Below, in pieces: positions 7,125-15,780 of a stretch of DNA of 64,000 nt. Below the pieces are notes generated by a model. It saw nothing but the letters and a program-made list of their open reading frames with translations. It had not been told where the DNA came from and made no database searches. Within the stretch, counting starts at the first letter, position 1. The number at the start of each line of letters is the position of its first letter. Position numbers and translations under genes: made by a program. This DNA is from an uncultured Roseibium sp. (GTDB lineage Bacteria; Pseudomonadota; Alphaproteobacteria; Rhizobiales; Stappiaceae), in NCBI RefSeq assembly GCF_963675985.1, contig NZ_OY780958.1, forward strand, positions 3,968,001 through 4,032,000, read 5' to 3'.

Positions 7125-8972
7125 ATGCGCGCTGGATTTGAAATGCCTCTTTTCCAACACTCAGAACCGGCGATGACGGCTCGCAGGATCATCTTTCTGA
7201 CCCTGTTTCTCGTCAGTTTCGCTGCGCTGACGGTGCTGATGGCGGTGACCCTGTCCCCCAACGGCTACGGCGTCCTCGACTTTCTCGTGCTCGGCTGCTT
7301 CATCGTCACCCTGCCCTGGACCATCATCGGGTTCTGGAACGCGGTCATCGGTCTCGCGGTCATGCGCCTGTCCCGCGATCCCGCAAGGGCCGTCTGTCCC
7401 ATCGACGTGGGCGATCCCTCCACGGCGCTCACCAGCCGGACGGCAATCCTGTCCTGTGTCCGCAATGAAGACGTCTCACGGCTGGAGACGAACCTGAACG
7501 CGATGTTGACAAATCTTGTCCGCAGCGGCGAATCGTCTGCCTTCACTCTGTTCGTCCTGAGCGACAGCTTCGTTGACGAGATCGTGCAAGCGGAACAGGC
7601 CCTGGCCGACCGGCTCGCCAGGCGCTGGTCGAACAAGATTTCCGTCGTCTATCGCCGCAGGGAAGACAACCCGGGCTTCAAAGCCGGCAATATCGAGGAT
7701 TTCTGCGACCGCTGGGGCAAGGATTACGATTTCGCGCTGGTGCTCGATGCCGACAGCTACATGTCGGCGGAGGCCATGCTCGGCCTTGTCCGGCGTATGG
7801 AGGCCAACCCGAAGCTAGGTATCCTGCAAAGCCTCGTGGTCGGCCTGCCGACGGACAGCGCCTTTGCCCGTATTTTCCAGTTCGGCATGCGGCTGGGCAT
7901 GCGGTCCTACACCATCGGCAGCGCCTGGTGGCAGGGCGATTGCGGCCCTTACTGGGGTCATAATGCGGTCCTGCGGATCAAGCCGTTCATCGACCACTGC
8001 CGCTTGCCGAAACTGCCGGGCAAGGGCCCGCTGTCGGGTTGGGTCCTGTCCCACGACCAGGTGGAAGCGGTCATGATGCGCCGGGCCGGTTACGAGGTCC
8101 GGGTCCTGCCGCAGGAAGGCGGCAGCTACGAGGAAAACCCGCCTCACCTGCTGGAATTCATTCGCCGCGATCTGCGCTGGTGCCAGGGCAATCTGCAATA
8201 CAAGCGGCTGCTGAGCATGCCCGGCCTCAAGCCTGTCAGCCGCATTCAACTCGTTCTCGCCATTTTGATGTTCATCGGGTCGCCGGCCTGGGTTGGTTTC
8301 ATGGTCTCTGCCGCCTGGCTCGGCATGACGGATACCGGTGTGGCTCCGTTCAGAGCCGATACCGGTGCCGCGATCTTCCTGACCATCATGACCATGGTCT
8401 TCGCGCCCAAGCTGGCGACCATCGCCGACATCCTGCTGCGCTCCGACCTGCGCCGCGCCTTCGGCGGTTTTTTCAGGGTGATCGTCAGCTCCGCAGGGGA
8501 AATTCTCTATGCGGCGATGCTCGCGCCGATCATGGCCGTCGCCCACACTCTATTTATCGGCGGGCTCGTCTTCGGCAAGACCATCGGCTGGGGCGCGCAA
8601 GGGCGTGATCTGGAGCGCTTGCCGCTCGGACTGACAGCGAAGAAGCTCTGGCCGCAAACCCTGTTCGGGCTGGTCGGCGTCATCTGGATCAGCCAGCAAC
8701 CGTTTGCCCTCGTTTGGCCGGTGCTGCCGATTGCCATCGGGCCGCTGCTCGCAATTCCAGCCGCAATCCTGACGTCCACGCATTTCTTGGGCCTTGCCGG
8801 CATCAAGTCCACACTGTGGCGTATCCCGGAGGAAAGCGACCCGCCGGCCGAGCTTTGGGCCCTGAATCTGCCCGCGCTTGCCGGACGCGAAGTTGCCGCA
8901 GAGATCGAGACCCATGTTCAGGCGCGTGTCCACGGCGAATCGGTTCCGGTCCCCATTCCGGTCAAGGCCTGA
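7125..8972 (+). CDS. opgH: Glucans biosynthesis glucosyltransferase (OpgH/MdoH-like)
   Basis: About 615 residues with two N-terminal membrane helices, a cytoplasmic GT2 domain and a C-terminal membrane block of five to six helices. GT2 signatures visible are CVRNED, the DxD motif in VLDADSYM, GPYWGHNAVLR, the LSHDQVEA acid and RRDLRWCQGN, the processive QxxRW-like site. It polymerises glucose from UDP-glucose into osmoregulated periplasmic glucan at the inner membrane. It is shorter than the 847-residue E. coli protein, as is common in alphaproteobacteria. The start is ambiguous: TTG 7110, ATG 7125, ATG 7143 and ATG 7173 are all in frame. No opgG, opgD or opgC lies beside it. Confidence 0.87.
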   Translation: MRAGFEMPLFQHSEPAMTARRIIFLTLFLVSFAALTVLMAVTLSPNGYGVLDFLVLGCFIVTLPWTIIGFWNAVIGLAVMRLSRDPARAVCPIDVGDPSTALTSRTAILSCVRNEDVSRLETNLNAMLTNLVRSGESSAFTLFVLSDSFVDEIVQAEQALADRLARRWSNKISVVYRRREDNPGFKAGNIEDFCDRWGKDYDFALVLDADSYMSAEAMLGLVRRMEANPKLGILQSLVVGLPTDSAFARIFQFGMRLGMRSYTIGSAWWQGDCGPYWGHNAVLRIKPFIDHCRLPKLPGKGPLSGWVLSHDQVEAVMMRRAGYEVRVLPQEGGSYEENPPHLLEFIRRDLRWCQGNLQYKRLLSMPGLKPVSRIQLVLAILMFIGSPAWVGFMVSAAWLGMTDTGVAPFRADTGAAIFLTIMTMVFAPKLATIADILLRSDLRRAFGGFFRVIVSSAGEILYAAMLAPIMAVAHTLFIGGLVFGKTIGWGAQGRDLERLPLGLTAKKLWPQTLFGLVGVIWISQQPFALVWPVLPIAIGPLLAIPAAILTSTHFLGLAGIKSTLWRIPEESDPPAELWALNLPALAGREVAAEIETHVQARVHGESVPVPIPVKA

Positions 8973-8993
8973 GGCCGAAGCCTTCCTCCAACA

Positions 8994-9021
8994 AAAAACC
9001 GGCCTCAACGGCCGGCTTTTT
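8994..9021. terminator. Bidirectional intrinsic terminator between opgH and ptsN
   Basis: A perfect CCGGCC/GGCCGG stem with a TCAAC loop is flanked by an A-run on the left and a T-run on the right. It lies between the convergent opgH and ptsN genes and would serve both strands. Confidence 0.85.
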
Positions 9022-9063
9022 AAATCTCTGCAGCTCAGAAACCTGAGTTGAAGCGCCCCGGGA

Positions 9064-9531
9064 TCAGGCTGCGTTCGACGATGCAATCGGCTGGGTCAGC
9101 AGTTCGTAGATCTCGTTGGGATCGTGAGAGGTACGCAGGCCCTGGGTCACATTGCTGTCGCGCAGCTGGCGGGCAATGCGGGCGAGTGCCTTCAGATGAT
9201 CGGCACCGGCACCTTCCGGTGCCAGCAGCAGGAAAACCAGATCGACCGGCTGATCGTCCAGGGCGTCGAAATCCACCGGCTTTTCCAGCCTGGCAAACAG
9301 GCCGACCAGATGATCCAGACGCGTCAGCTTGCCGTGCGGGATGGCGATCCCGTGGCCGACACCGGTTGAACCGAGACGCTCACGCTGAAGCAACGTATCG
9401 AACACCTCGCGCTCGGAAAGCCCCGTCAGTGCCGCTGCCTTAGCTGACATTTCCTGGATTGCCTGCTTCTTGCTTTTCGCCTTCAGCCCGGCAATCACCG
9501 CATTCTTCGTCAGAAGATCACTCAGATCCAT
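9064..9531 (-). CDS. ptsN: PTS IIA-like nitrogen-regulatory protein PtsN
   Basis: The 155-residue EIIA-Ntr protein has the phospho-acceptor His66 in GIAIPHGKL, with LLQRERLGSTGVG before it and LVFLLLAPEGAGADHLKALA after it. It is the terminal phosphate acceptor of the PEP:PTS-Ntr chain (PtsP, NPr, PtsN). In its family it signals nitrogen and carbon status and controls potassium transport through protein contacts. It sits at the end of the rpoN-hpf-ptsN order that is widespread in Proteobacteria. It is 66 bases downstream of hpf and converges with opgH. Confidence 0.95.
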   Translation of the reverse strand: MDLSDLLTKNAVIAGLKAKSKKQAIQEMSAKAAALTGLSEREVFDTLLQRERLGSTGVGHGIAIPHGKLTRLDHLVGLFARLEKPVDFDALDDQPVDLVFLLLAPEGAGADHLKALARIARQLRDSNVTQGLRTSHDPNEIYELLTQPIASSNAA

Positions 9532-9597
9532 ATTCGCCTGCCACTGTCCGGGACCGGACCGACGCTCCCGCGCGGGTCCGACCCGGGTTCTTCTGGT

Positions 9598-10185
9598 TTA
9601 TTCCGCAGCCTGTTTCGCTACCAGGTCCGGATCGATCCAGCCGATGTTTCCGTCTGCCCGGCGGTAAACCACATTCATACCGCCGTTGGCCGCGTTCTTG
9701 AACATCACAACCGGAGCCTCGCTCAGGTCCAGTTCCATGACCGCCATGCCGACCGTCATGGTCTTAACCTTTGCCGACGTTTCGGCAATCACCAGAGGAT
9801 TGAAATCCTCCGGCACTTCCTCTTCCTCTTCCGGCGACGCCAGAACGTAGGACACCGCCTCGAACGCCTCACGTCCGGACCCATTGTGGAGATGATGGTC
9901 CTTCAGTTTGCGTTTGTAGCGGCGCAAGCGTTTCTCGATCTTGTCGGCGGCAAGATCGAAACTCAACCTCGGTTCCTGGTCCTGTGCGGATACCTGGAGC
10001 ATCGTCCCGGTATCCAGATGCAACGCGCATTCGGACTTGAAGCCTGTGCCTTCCCGGCTCAACGTGACGTGCCCGTTGTAGCCGCCGGGAAAATATTTCG
10101 ACAGCGCATCTTCAATCCGGTCCGTGACGTGCGTCCGCAATGCGTCGCCAACGTCCACGTTCTTTCCCGAAATCCGTAATGTCAT
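9598..10185 (-). CDS. hpf: Long-form ribosome hibernation promoting factor
   Basis: A 195-residue long HPF. Residues 1-100 form the S30AE/RaiA domain (MTLRISGKNVDVGDALRTHV). A linker rich in Glu (SPEEEEEVPEDF) follows. A C-terminal dimerisation domain of about 55 residues ends NGGMNVVYRRADGNIGWIDP. Long forms dimerise 70S ribosomes into inactive 100S particles in stationary phase or stress. A strong sigma-70-like promoter lies 142 bases upstream, giving a leader of about 135 bases, so the gene can be expressed apart from rpoN. Confidence 0.95.
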   Translation of the reverse strand: MTLRISGKNVDVGDALRTHVTDRIEDALSKYFPGGYNGHVTLSREGTGFKSECALHLDTGTMLQVSAQDQEPRLSFDLAADKIEKRLRRYKRKLKDHHLHNGSGREAFEAVSYVLASPEEEEEVPEDFNPLVIAETSAKVKTMTVGMAVMELDLSEAPVVMFKNAANGGMNVVYRRADGNIGWIDPDLVAKQAAE

Positions 10186-10492
10186 GGGGACCTCTTATTC
10201 TTGTAAGGACCGATAGGTCACCGGCTACCGTGCCGGCGCCTGAAACGCGGTGAACGTTTCAGACCTACAGAATGGACCAGTCAGCGCCCGAGCGCCATCC
10301 CCTTCGTCTCTCATCATGCGGACGGTCGTATAAGCGCGTGCCCTGCCTGTGTCAATTGCAGGACTTTGCATTTTCGCGCCAGTTTCTTCACGAATTGTGT
10401 ATCCGCTCGAATAGGCGGGGGATGTCCGGGTTACCAATTGGAAGGCTGTCGCAGCGGCGAAAAGCAGTCGCCACCCAGCCTGTGCAGACGGT
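10186..10492. other. hpf leader and rpoN-hpf intergenic region
   Basis: This 307-base gap between rpoN and hpf carries the hpf promoter near its centre and an approximately 135-base untranslated leader. I see no coding sequence with plausible composition and no strong hairpin followed by a T-run that would end rpoN. Confidence 0.5.
10327..10355 (-). promoter_or_regulatory. Sigma-70-type promoter of hpf
   Basis: On the minus strand a consensus -35 TTGACA (10350-10355) is separated by exactly 17 bp from a -10 TATACG (10327-10332). It points toward hpf, whose ATG lies 142 bases downstream. Confidence 0.75.
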
Positions 10493-12052
10493 TTAGCGGT
10501 TTGCCCGCTTCTCCCGCCGCCGCTGAACGGAGGATCCGATCTTCATGGCCTCGCGGTACTTCGCAACGGTTCGCCGTGCAATGTCTACACCGTCATCTTT
10601 CAACCGCTTAACGATGGTGTCGTCGGAAAGAATCGCGTCGGGAGATTCCACGTCGATCATCTGCCTGATCCTGTGGCGGACGCTTTCCGCCGAATGGGCA
10701 TCCTCGCCTTCCGTCGCCGAAATGGCCGAAGAGAAGAAGTACTTCAGCTCGAAAATGCCCCGGGAGGTCGCCATATATTTGTTCGACGTCACCCGGCTGA
10801 TCGTCGATTCATGCATGCCGATCGCATCGGCGACCGTCTTGAGATTGAGCGGCCGCAGATACTCGATGCCATAGGTCAGAAATCCGTCCTGCTGGCGCAC
10901 GATCTCTGTGGAAACCTTGAGGATCGTCTTGGCGCGCTGGTCCAGGCTCTTCACCAACCAGTTCGCCGTTTGCAGGCAATCGGTCAGGTATTCCTTTTCC
11001 GTTTCGTTGCGCGCGGTCCTGGTGATCGTCGCGTAATAGGTCTGGTTGACGAGCACCTTGGGCAGGGTGTCGGAGTTCAGTTCGATCGACCAGGAGCCGT
11101 CGCTGGCCCGGCGGACGAAGACGTCGGGCACCAGCGGCTGGACCAGGGAAGAGCCGAAGACGCTGCCCGGTTTCGGATCGAGCGCCCTGACTTCGGCGAC
11201 CATCTCGGTCAGGTCCTCGTCATCCACGCTGCAGACCTTGCGCAAGGCTGCGTAGTCATGCCGCGCCAGGAGATCCAGGTTTTCGATCAGCGCTTCCATC
11301 GCCGGATCGAAGCGGTCCCGATCCATGAGCTGCAATTTGAGGCATTCGCGCAGGTTACGCGCGAAGACGCCGGCCGGCTCGAAGGTCTGCATCAGCGCCA
11401 AAACGCTCTCGATGCGTTCTTCCTCCACTCCGAACTGTTCGGCCGTCTCGGCGAGATCCAGGTCGAGATACCCGTTCTCGTCCAGGGAATTGATCAGGTG
11501 AGTGCCGATCAGCTTCTCCACCGGATCGGAGATTACCAGATGCATCTGGTCTTCCAGGGAATGAACGAGCGACTCTTCCTCTGCCACGAAGGCTTCCAGG
11601 TTGTAATCCTCGCCGGCGGACCCGCTGGAGACATTCTTGTAACTGTCGCCGCCTTTCAGCGCCGCCGGATCGGGCGATGCCGGCACGCCGGGTTCATCGG
11701 GGAAAACATTGCCGAGATCGGTATCGAGCCGGGAGGCGATGGCTTCCGAGCCGGTTTCCAGCTGGCTTTCCATCCAGTCGCCGGAGGCCGGCTCGCCGCC
11801 GGATGCGGGCGCTCCTGCGTCCTCTCCTGAATAATCGCCGCCTTCGGATAATGCACTGCCGGCGTCACCCTCGCCGCCGCCGGCAACGTCGCCTTCCCCC
11901 TTTTCCAGAAGCGGGTTGCGCTCCAGCTCCGCATCGACATAGGCGACAAGATCGAGGTTCGACAATTGCAGCAGCTTGATCGCCTGCATGAGCTGAGGCG
12001 TCATGATCAGCGACTGACTTTGTCGCATCTCCAGCTTTGTTGAAATTGCCAT
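10493..12052 (-). CDS. rpoN: RNA polymerase sigma-54 factor
   Basis: The 519-residue sigma-54 has the region I Gln/Leu-rich activator-interaction segment at residues 1-50 (LEMRQSQSLIMTPQLMQAIK), an acidic and Gly-rich region II (about 55-130), the core-binding domain, and the C-terminal DNA-binding domain ending in the RpoN box ARRTVAKYREAMKIGSS. It directs transcription from -24/-12 promoters with AAA+ enhancer-binding proteins, typically nitrogen, C4-dicarboxylate and motility genes. It lies between lptB and hpf on the same strand; the gap to lptB is 68 bases. Confidence 0.97.
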   Translation of the reverse strand: MAISTKLEMRQSQSLIMTPQLMQAIKLLQLSNLDLVAYVDAELERNPLLEKGEGDVAGGGEGDAGSALSEGGDYSGEDAGAPASGGEPASGDWMESQLETGSEAIASRLDTDLGNVFPDEPGVPASPDPAALKGGDSYKNVSSGSAGEDYNLEAFVAEEESLVHSLEDQMHLVISDPVEKLIGTHLINSLDENGYLDLDLAETAEQFGVEEERIESVLALMQTFEPAGVFARNLRECLKLQLMDRDRFDPAMEALIENLDLLARHDYAALRKVCSVDDEDLTEMVAEVRALDPKPGSVFGSSLVQPLVPDVFVRRASDGSWSIELNSDTLPKVLVNQTYYATITRTARNETEKEYLTDCLQTANWLVKSLDQRAKTILKVSTEIVRQQDGFLTYGIEYLRPLNLKTVADAIGMHESTISRVTSNKYMATSRGIFELKYFFSSAISATEGEDAHSAESVRHRIRQMIDVESPDAILSDDTIVKRLKDDGVDIARRTVAKYREAMKIGSSVQRRREKRANR

Positions 12053-12120
12053 TTACGCCCGGCGTGCCCCGCTGATGTTTTGGTCCACTTCTTGCTTATA
12101 GCGTATTCGGCGACCTGTCA

Positions 12121-12918
12121 TCAAAGCGTAAATTGTTCCCCGAGATACAGGCGGCGAACGTCCGGGTTGGTTACGATTTCGTTTGGAAGGCCTTCGGTGA
12201 GCACTTCGCCGGCCGCGATAATATAGGCCCGGTCGATCAGTCCGAGGGTTTCGCGTACGTTGTGATCGGTGATCAGAACGCCGATGCCGCGCTGGGTCAG
12301 ATGCCGCACAAGCTGCTGAATATCGCCGACCGCGATCGGGTCGATGCCCGCAAAAGGCTCGTCGAGCAGCATGAACGACGGCCGGCTGGCCAGCGCTCGG
12401 GCGATTTCGACGCGCCGCCGCTCGCCGCCGGACAGGGCGATCGACGGCGACTTGCGCAGGTGGGTCAGGCCGAATTCGGCCAGCAGGTTGTCCAGTTCCT
12501 CGTTGCGCTTCTTCCGGTTCGGCTCGATCACCTCGAGCACGGCGCGGATGTTTTCCTCTACCGTCAGGCCGCGGAAGATGGAGGCTTCCTGCGGCAGATA
12601 GCCGATACCGAGGCGGGCACGGCGGTACATGGGCATCTTGGTGATGTCCAGACCGTCGAGCACGATCGCGCCCTGATCCGGGCGAATCAGGCCGGTGATC
12701 ATGTAAAAGGTCGTGGTCTTGCCGGCGCCGTTCGGCCCCAGTAGCCCGACGGCTTCCCCTGGCCGAACCGCCAGGCTGACAAACTTGACCACCTGACGAC
12801 GACCGTAGGTCTTGCCGATACCGTCCACCACCAGGGCTCCGGTCGTGTCGTGACCGTCCTCGGACATCTCATTCATGTCCACAGGCGTGGCTGTCGAGGC
12901 GATGGAAAACAGTTTCAC
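12121..12918 (-). CDS. lptB: LPS export ABC transporter ATP-binding protein LptB
   Basis: The 265-residue ABC ATPase carries Walker A GPNGAGKTT, the signature LSGGERRRVEIARAL, Walker B FMLLDEPFAGIDP and the switch His in VLITDHNVRETL. LptB drives extraction of lipopolysaccharide from the inner membrane with LptF, LptG and LptC. The start is uncertain: a GTG at 12918 with a nearby GGA is the longest choice, while ATGs at 12876 and 12867 give a family-typical length of about 250. It follows lptC and lptA, with 115 bases between it and lptA. Confidence 0.94.
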   Translation of the reverse strand: MKLFSIASTATPVDMNEMSEDGHDTTGALVVDGIGKTYGRRQVVKFVSLAVRPGEAVGLLGPNGAGKTTTFYMITGLIRPDQGAIVLDGLDITKMPMYRRARLGIGYLPQEASIFRGLTVEENIRAVLEVIEPNRKKRNEELDNLLAEFGLTHLRKSPSIALSGGERRRVEIARALASRPSFMLLDEPFAGIDPIAVGDIQQLVRHLTQRGIGVLITDHNVRETLGLIDRAYIIAAGEVLTEGLPNEIVTNPDVRRLYLGEQFTL

Positions 12919-13033
12919 GAATGCGATCCATTGATTGAGCGCGCAGCCCTTGTCTTAAGGCGTCGCCCTTCCGCTGTCGAGTTAAGAAGGAGGCAGGCGG
13001 TCGGCCCGAATACCGCGGTCGTTATGACCGAAG

Positions 13034-13588
13034 TCAGTTCTTGTTGAAGCTTTTCGGCTGGATAAGAACCTTGACGCGCCCCGACCCGCCGGATGTTCCG
13101 GAGACACCTCCTTGCAGGTTCGCCGTCCCGGTTTTGAGATTGACGGTCAGCTTTTTGCCCACCACCACGTTCGGCCCCTGGCTCAGAACCACTTCCTTGC
13201 CGGTCATGACCATCATCTGACGGTTCATGTCGAAACTCGCCTGATCTCCGGTCGCGGTCTGGTCCTTGGCGGTGATATAGACCCGGCCCGATGCCTCCAG
13301 GCGCGATATCTTCTGCTGAACGTCGCCTGCCGCGGATCCGTCGTAGAAAACGCGCAATCGCTCGGTCTTCAGTTGGGTTTCTCCCTGGGACACGACCACA
13401 TCGCCCTTGAACGTGGCGCTGTTGGTCTTGTCCTCGACCTCCAGCTGCTCCGCCTCGATCTGGATCGGCTCCTTGGAGTTGGAACCGAACCCTGCGAAGG
13501 CATCGGAGAAGGTCTGTGCCGACGCGGCATGGGGAATTGCGAACACACAAAGCGCACCTGCGAATGCCAGGCGGAGCAGTTTACTCAT
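13034..13588 (-). CDS. lptA: LPS transport periplasmic protein LptA
   Basis: A 184-residue OstA-domain protein with a signal peptide of about 24 residues (LAFAGALCVFAIPHAASAQ). The beta-jellyroll repeats begin at PIQIEAEQLEVEDKTNSATF. It forms the periplasmic filament that carries LPS from LptC to LptD. It begins 1 base after the lptC stop, so the two are probably co-translated. Length and position match alphaproteobacterial LptA. Confidence 0.92.
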   Translation of the reverse strand: MSKLLRLAFAGALCVFAIPHAASAQTFSDAFAGFGSNSKEPIQIEAEQLEVEDKTNSATFKGDVVVSQGETQLKTERLRVFYDGSAAGDVQQKISRLEASGRVYITAKDQTATGDQASFDMNRQMMVMTGKEVVLSQGPNVVVGKKLTVNLKTGTANLQGGVSGTSGGSGRVKVLIQPKSFNKN

Positions 13589-13589
13589 T

Positions 13590-14252
13590 CTATTTCCCCT
13601 GTTCCGTCGGCTGGAGGGTCATCTTGATTCCGTCGGTAAATAGCACCTTGCCTGCTTCCTGATCGTAGCTCAACCGTCCGGCCCGGATCGTTCCCTTCTC
13701 GGAGCGGATCGAAATCGGTTCATCCGTGCGCACCTCGCCTGTCTTCAGATCGATCGACACCTCGGACAGGTCGACGGTATAGCCCTCGCTCCATTCGAGC
13801 TGAAGCCCGTCGTAAAGCTTCAGCGTTTCCTTGCTGTTATCGAATATGCCCTTCAAGGCGGTCACCTTGGCAAGCTGGCCGGGGCCGGGCACGATCTCCG
13901 CCCGGATCATTTCAAGATCGATGATCATCGGATTGCTGAGCCGCTGCACGGCCCGGGTCGCCGTCACCCTGTAGGAACGATCGCCGTCGTGGCCGGACAG
14001 TTCCGGCCTGTGCATGACCAGCCCTTCGGACGTCAGACTGACGGCCCCTATGCCGAGATCGGACAGGTAATTGAAGACGACGATCAGCCCGACCATGCCG
14101 GCAAAGATCAGAACACCGACTGCCGGGAAGAAAATCCGAAGAAACCTGACCGCACGGCTGTGCCGGCGCGCCGTTTTCTGGGCACGCGTCATCTCCCTGA
14201 CCCCGATAAGCGCTGCGCGCAGAGGATCGGTATCGGCAACATCAAGCGTCAA
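13590..14252 (-). CDS. lptC: LPS export protein LptC
   Basis: A 220-residue bitopic protein. A basic N-terminal cytoplasmic segment rich in Arg (RAQKTARRHSRAVRFL) is followed by one transmembrane helix at about residues 38-62. The periplasmic OstA-like domain ends in SYDQEAGKVLFTDGIKMTLQ. It hands LPS from the LptBFG transporter to LptA. It is the first gene of the lptC-lptA-lptB-rpoN-hpf-ptsN string. Confidence 0.9.
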   Translation of the reverse strand: MTLDVADTDPLRAALIGVREMTRAQKTARRHSRAVRFLRIFFPAVGVLIFAGMVGLIVVFNYLSDLGIGAVSLTSEGLVMHRPELSGHDGDRSYRVTATRAVQRLSNPMIIDLEMIRAEIVPGPGQLAKVTALKGIFDNSKETLKLYDGLQLEWSEGYTVDLSEVSIDLKTGEVRTDEPISIRSEKGTIRAGRLSYDQEAGKVLFTDGIKMTLQPTEQGK

Positions 14253-14367
14253 GGTTCAACCCCGCAAGATTCAGGCTCCGACTCCCCCTCGGCTCCCATA
14301 TAGGATTTCAGAAACAGGATTACAGGCTTTTGCGCTGCCATCCATCCGGCAATCTATCCGAACGGCA

Positions 14368-14988
14368 TCAGGAATGGGCGAAAATATCCGTTTCCTCCCA
14401 GCCCTTCAGATCGAGCTCGGCGCGGGTGGGCAGAAATTCGAAGCAGGCCTGCGCGATGTGGGTCCGCTGTTCCCGCTCCAGCATCATTTCCAGCCTGGCT
14501 TTCAACTGATGCAAGTACAGCACATCGGAGGCCGCGTAGGACAGCTGGGCGTCCGACAGCGTCTCGGCGGCCCAGTCGGAGCTTTGCTGCTGCTTGGACA
14601 GCTCTACGCCCAGAAGCTCGCGAGTAATATCCTTCAGCCCGTGGCGGTCGGTATAGGTGCGCACCAGCTTGGAGGCGGTCTTCGTACACCAAACCGGCGT
14701 CACATGTACTCCGAGATAATGACGCAGAACCGCGACATCGAACCGGGCGAAGTGAAAGATCTTGGGCTTCGACGCATCGGACAGCAGGGCGCCGAGATTC
14801 GGCGCCTCCGTCTGCCCGCGATCGATCTGCACCACATCGGCGGTTCCGTCACCGGGCGACAGCTGAACGACACACAGCCGGTCGCGATGCGGATTGAGCC
14901 CGAGGGTCTCTGAATCAACGGCAACGGCCTCGGCATCCCGGTAGGCACTCAGGTCGGGCAGGTCATTCTTGTGGTAGCGGATGGTCAT
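14368..14988 (-). CDS. rnd: Ribonuclease D (short, single exonuclease domain)
   Basis: The 206-residue DEDD-family 3'-5' exonuclease shows Exo I VAVDSETLGL, Exo II FHFARFDVAVLR and Exo III YAASDVLYLHQL with the Tyr-x3-Asp of the DEDDy subtype. The C-terminal HRDC domains of the longer E. coli enzyme are missing, as is normal for alphaproteobacterial short forms. The family trims tRNA precursors and degrades structured RNA. It lies upstream of lptC in the same orientation, separated by 115 bases. Confidence 0.92.
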   Translation of the reverse strand: MTIRYHKNDLPDLSAYRDAEAVAVDSETLGLNPHRDRLCVVQLSPGDGTADVVQIDRGQTEAPNLGALLSDASKPKIFHFARFDVAVLRHYLGVHVTPVWCTKTASKLVRTYTDRHGLKDITRELLGVELSKQQQSSDWAAETLSDAQLSYAASDVLYLHQLKARLEMMLEREQRTHIAQACFEFLPTRAELDLKGWEETDIFAHS

Positions 14989-15146
14989 GCCGGATACGGC
15001 TCCTTCACATGAAAATTCAGCCCGGTCATTTATCGCGAAGGGCCGGTCGCGTCAAAACGAACTGGAAATCAGGCGCATCGAAACGGCTGCACTGACGTAA
15101 ATCATGACCGGGGGCTTGGCAAGCGGTGCCAGGCCTGCCGTCCGGA

Positions 15147-15230
15147 TCAGGTTCCCCGGATCCAGGTCGTCATGCCGGCCGCTGCGATGACAAGGACGGC
15201 ACCCGCGGCTATCAAGACCTGCGCCTTCAT
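15147..15230 (-). CDS. 27-residue membrane peptide coupled to cueR
   Basis: An ATG at 15230 overlaps the cueR TGA stop in an ATGA arrangement and opens a 27-codon frame ending in TGA at 15147. After MKAQ the peptide is one continuous hydrophobic Ala/Val/Ile/Leu segment to about residue 19, then a polar Thr-Thr-Trp-Ile-Arg-Gly-Thr tail: a single-span small membrane protein or an uncleaved signal-like peptide. GGTGAG inside the cueR 3' end could act as the ribosome-binding site. I recognise no family. Coupling to cueR suggests a link with copper, but chance cannot be excluded for so short a frame. Confidence 0.45.
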   Translation of the reverse strand: MKAQVLIAAGAVLVIAAAGMTTWIRGT

Positions 15231-15616
15231 TTCTCACCCGCAAGGTCGTCGATGATCGGGCAATTCGGCTTGTCGTTGCCGTGGCAGTTTCCGGCCAGGT
15301 TTGCCAGCGTTGTCCGCAGGGACTGGAGTTCGGCCAGTTTGCGGTCGATCTCGTCGATCTTGGCGAGCGCGATCGCCTTCACGTCCGCACTCGCCCGGTG
15401 CTCGTCCTCATAGAGGGACAGGAGCAGGCGGCACTCGTCGATGGTGAAGCCGAGGCTGCGCGCCCGCTGCAGGAACTTCAGCCGGTGGACATCGGTCTCC
15501 GAATAGTCCCGGTAGCCATTCTCCGAACGGGCGGGCCGGATCAGGTCGATGTCCTCGTAATAGCGGATGGTCTTCGGCGGCAGATTGGATTGTTCGGCCG
15601 CAAGTCCGATGTTCAT
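15227..15616 (-). CDS. cueR: Cu(I)-responsive MerR-family regulator CueR
   Basis: A 129-residue MerR-family protein: winged helix at residues 1-70 (PPKTIRYYEDIDLIRPAR, GYRDYSETDVHRLKFLQRAR), dimerisation helix (IDEIDRKLAELQSLRTTL), and the metal loop with Cys111 and Cys119 (C-x7-C), the spacing used by CueR for linear Cu(I) coordination. Such proteins twist a promoter with an over-long spacer to activate it when Cu(I) binds. A matching operator-promoter lies directly upstream, so autoregulation is likely. No copper ATPase, chaperone or oxidase is adjacent; only a 27-residue coupled frame follows. Confidence 0.92.
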   Translation of the reverse strand: MNIGLAAEQSNLPPKTIRYYEDIDLIRPARSENGYRDYSETDVHRLKFLQRARSLGFTIDECRLLLSLYEDEHRASADVKAIALAKIDEIDRKLAELQSLRTTLANLAGNCHGNDKPNCPIIDDLAGEK

Positions 15617-15665
15617 GTCGACCTCCCAGCTGGCGTTTCATCGTTCGAACCTGTTCATCCGTCCG

Positions 15666-15696
15666 AAGATAAGGCTTCCAGCTACTGGAAGGTCAA
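15666..15696 (-). promoter_or_regulatory. MerR/CueR-type promoter with 19-bp spacer upstream of cueR
   Basis: On the minus strand -35 TTGACC (15691-15696) and -10 TATCTT (15666-15671) are 19 bp apart. The spacer carries the dyad CTTCCAGTAGCTGGAAG at 15675-15691. The over-long spacer with a centred dyad is the hallmark of promoters regulated by MerR-family activators. It points to cueR, 50 bases downstream. Confidence 0.8.
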
Positions 15697-15780
15697 GGGT
15701 GTCGTGAAAAGTTACAAATGGGATGGGCGGCACTCGCTTCCGGAGCGCCGCCCAATATGTGCGAAGAGACAACGAAGAGA

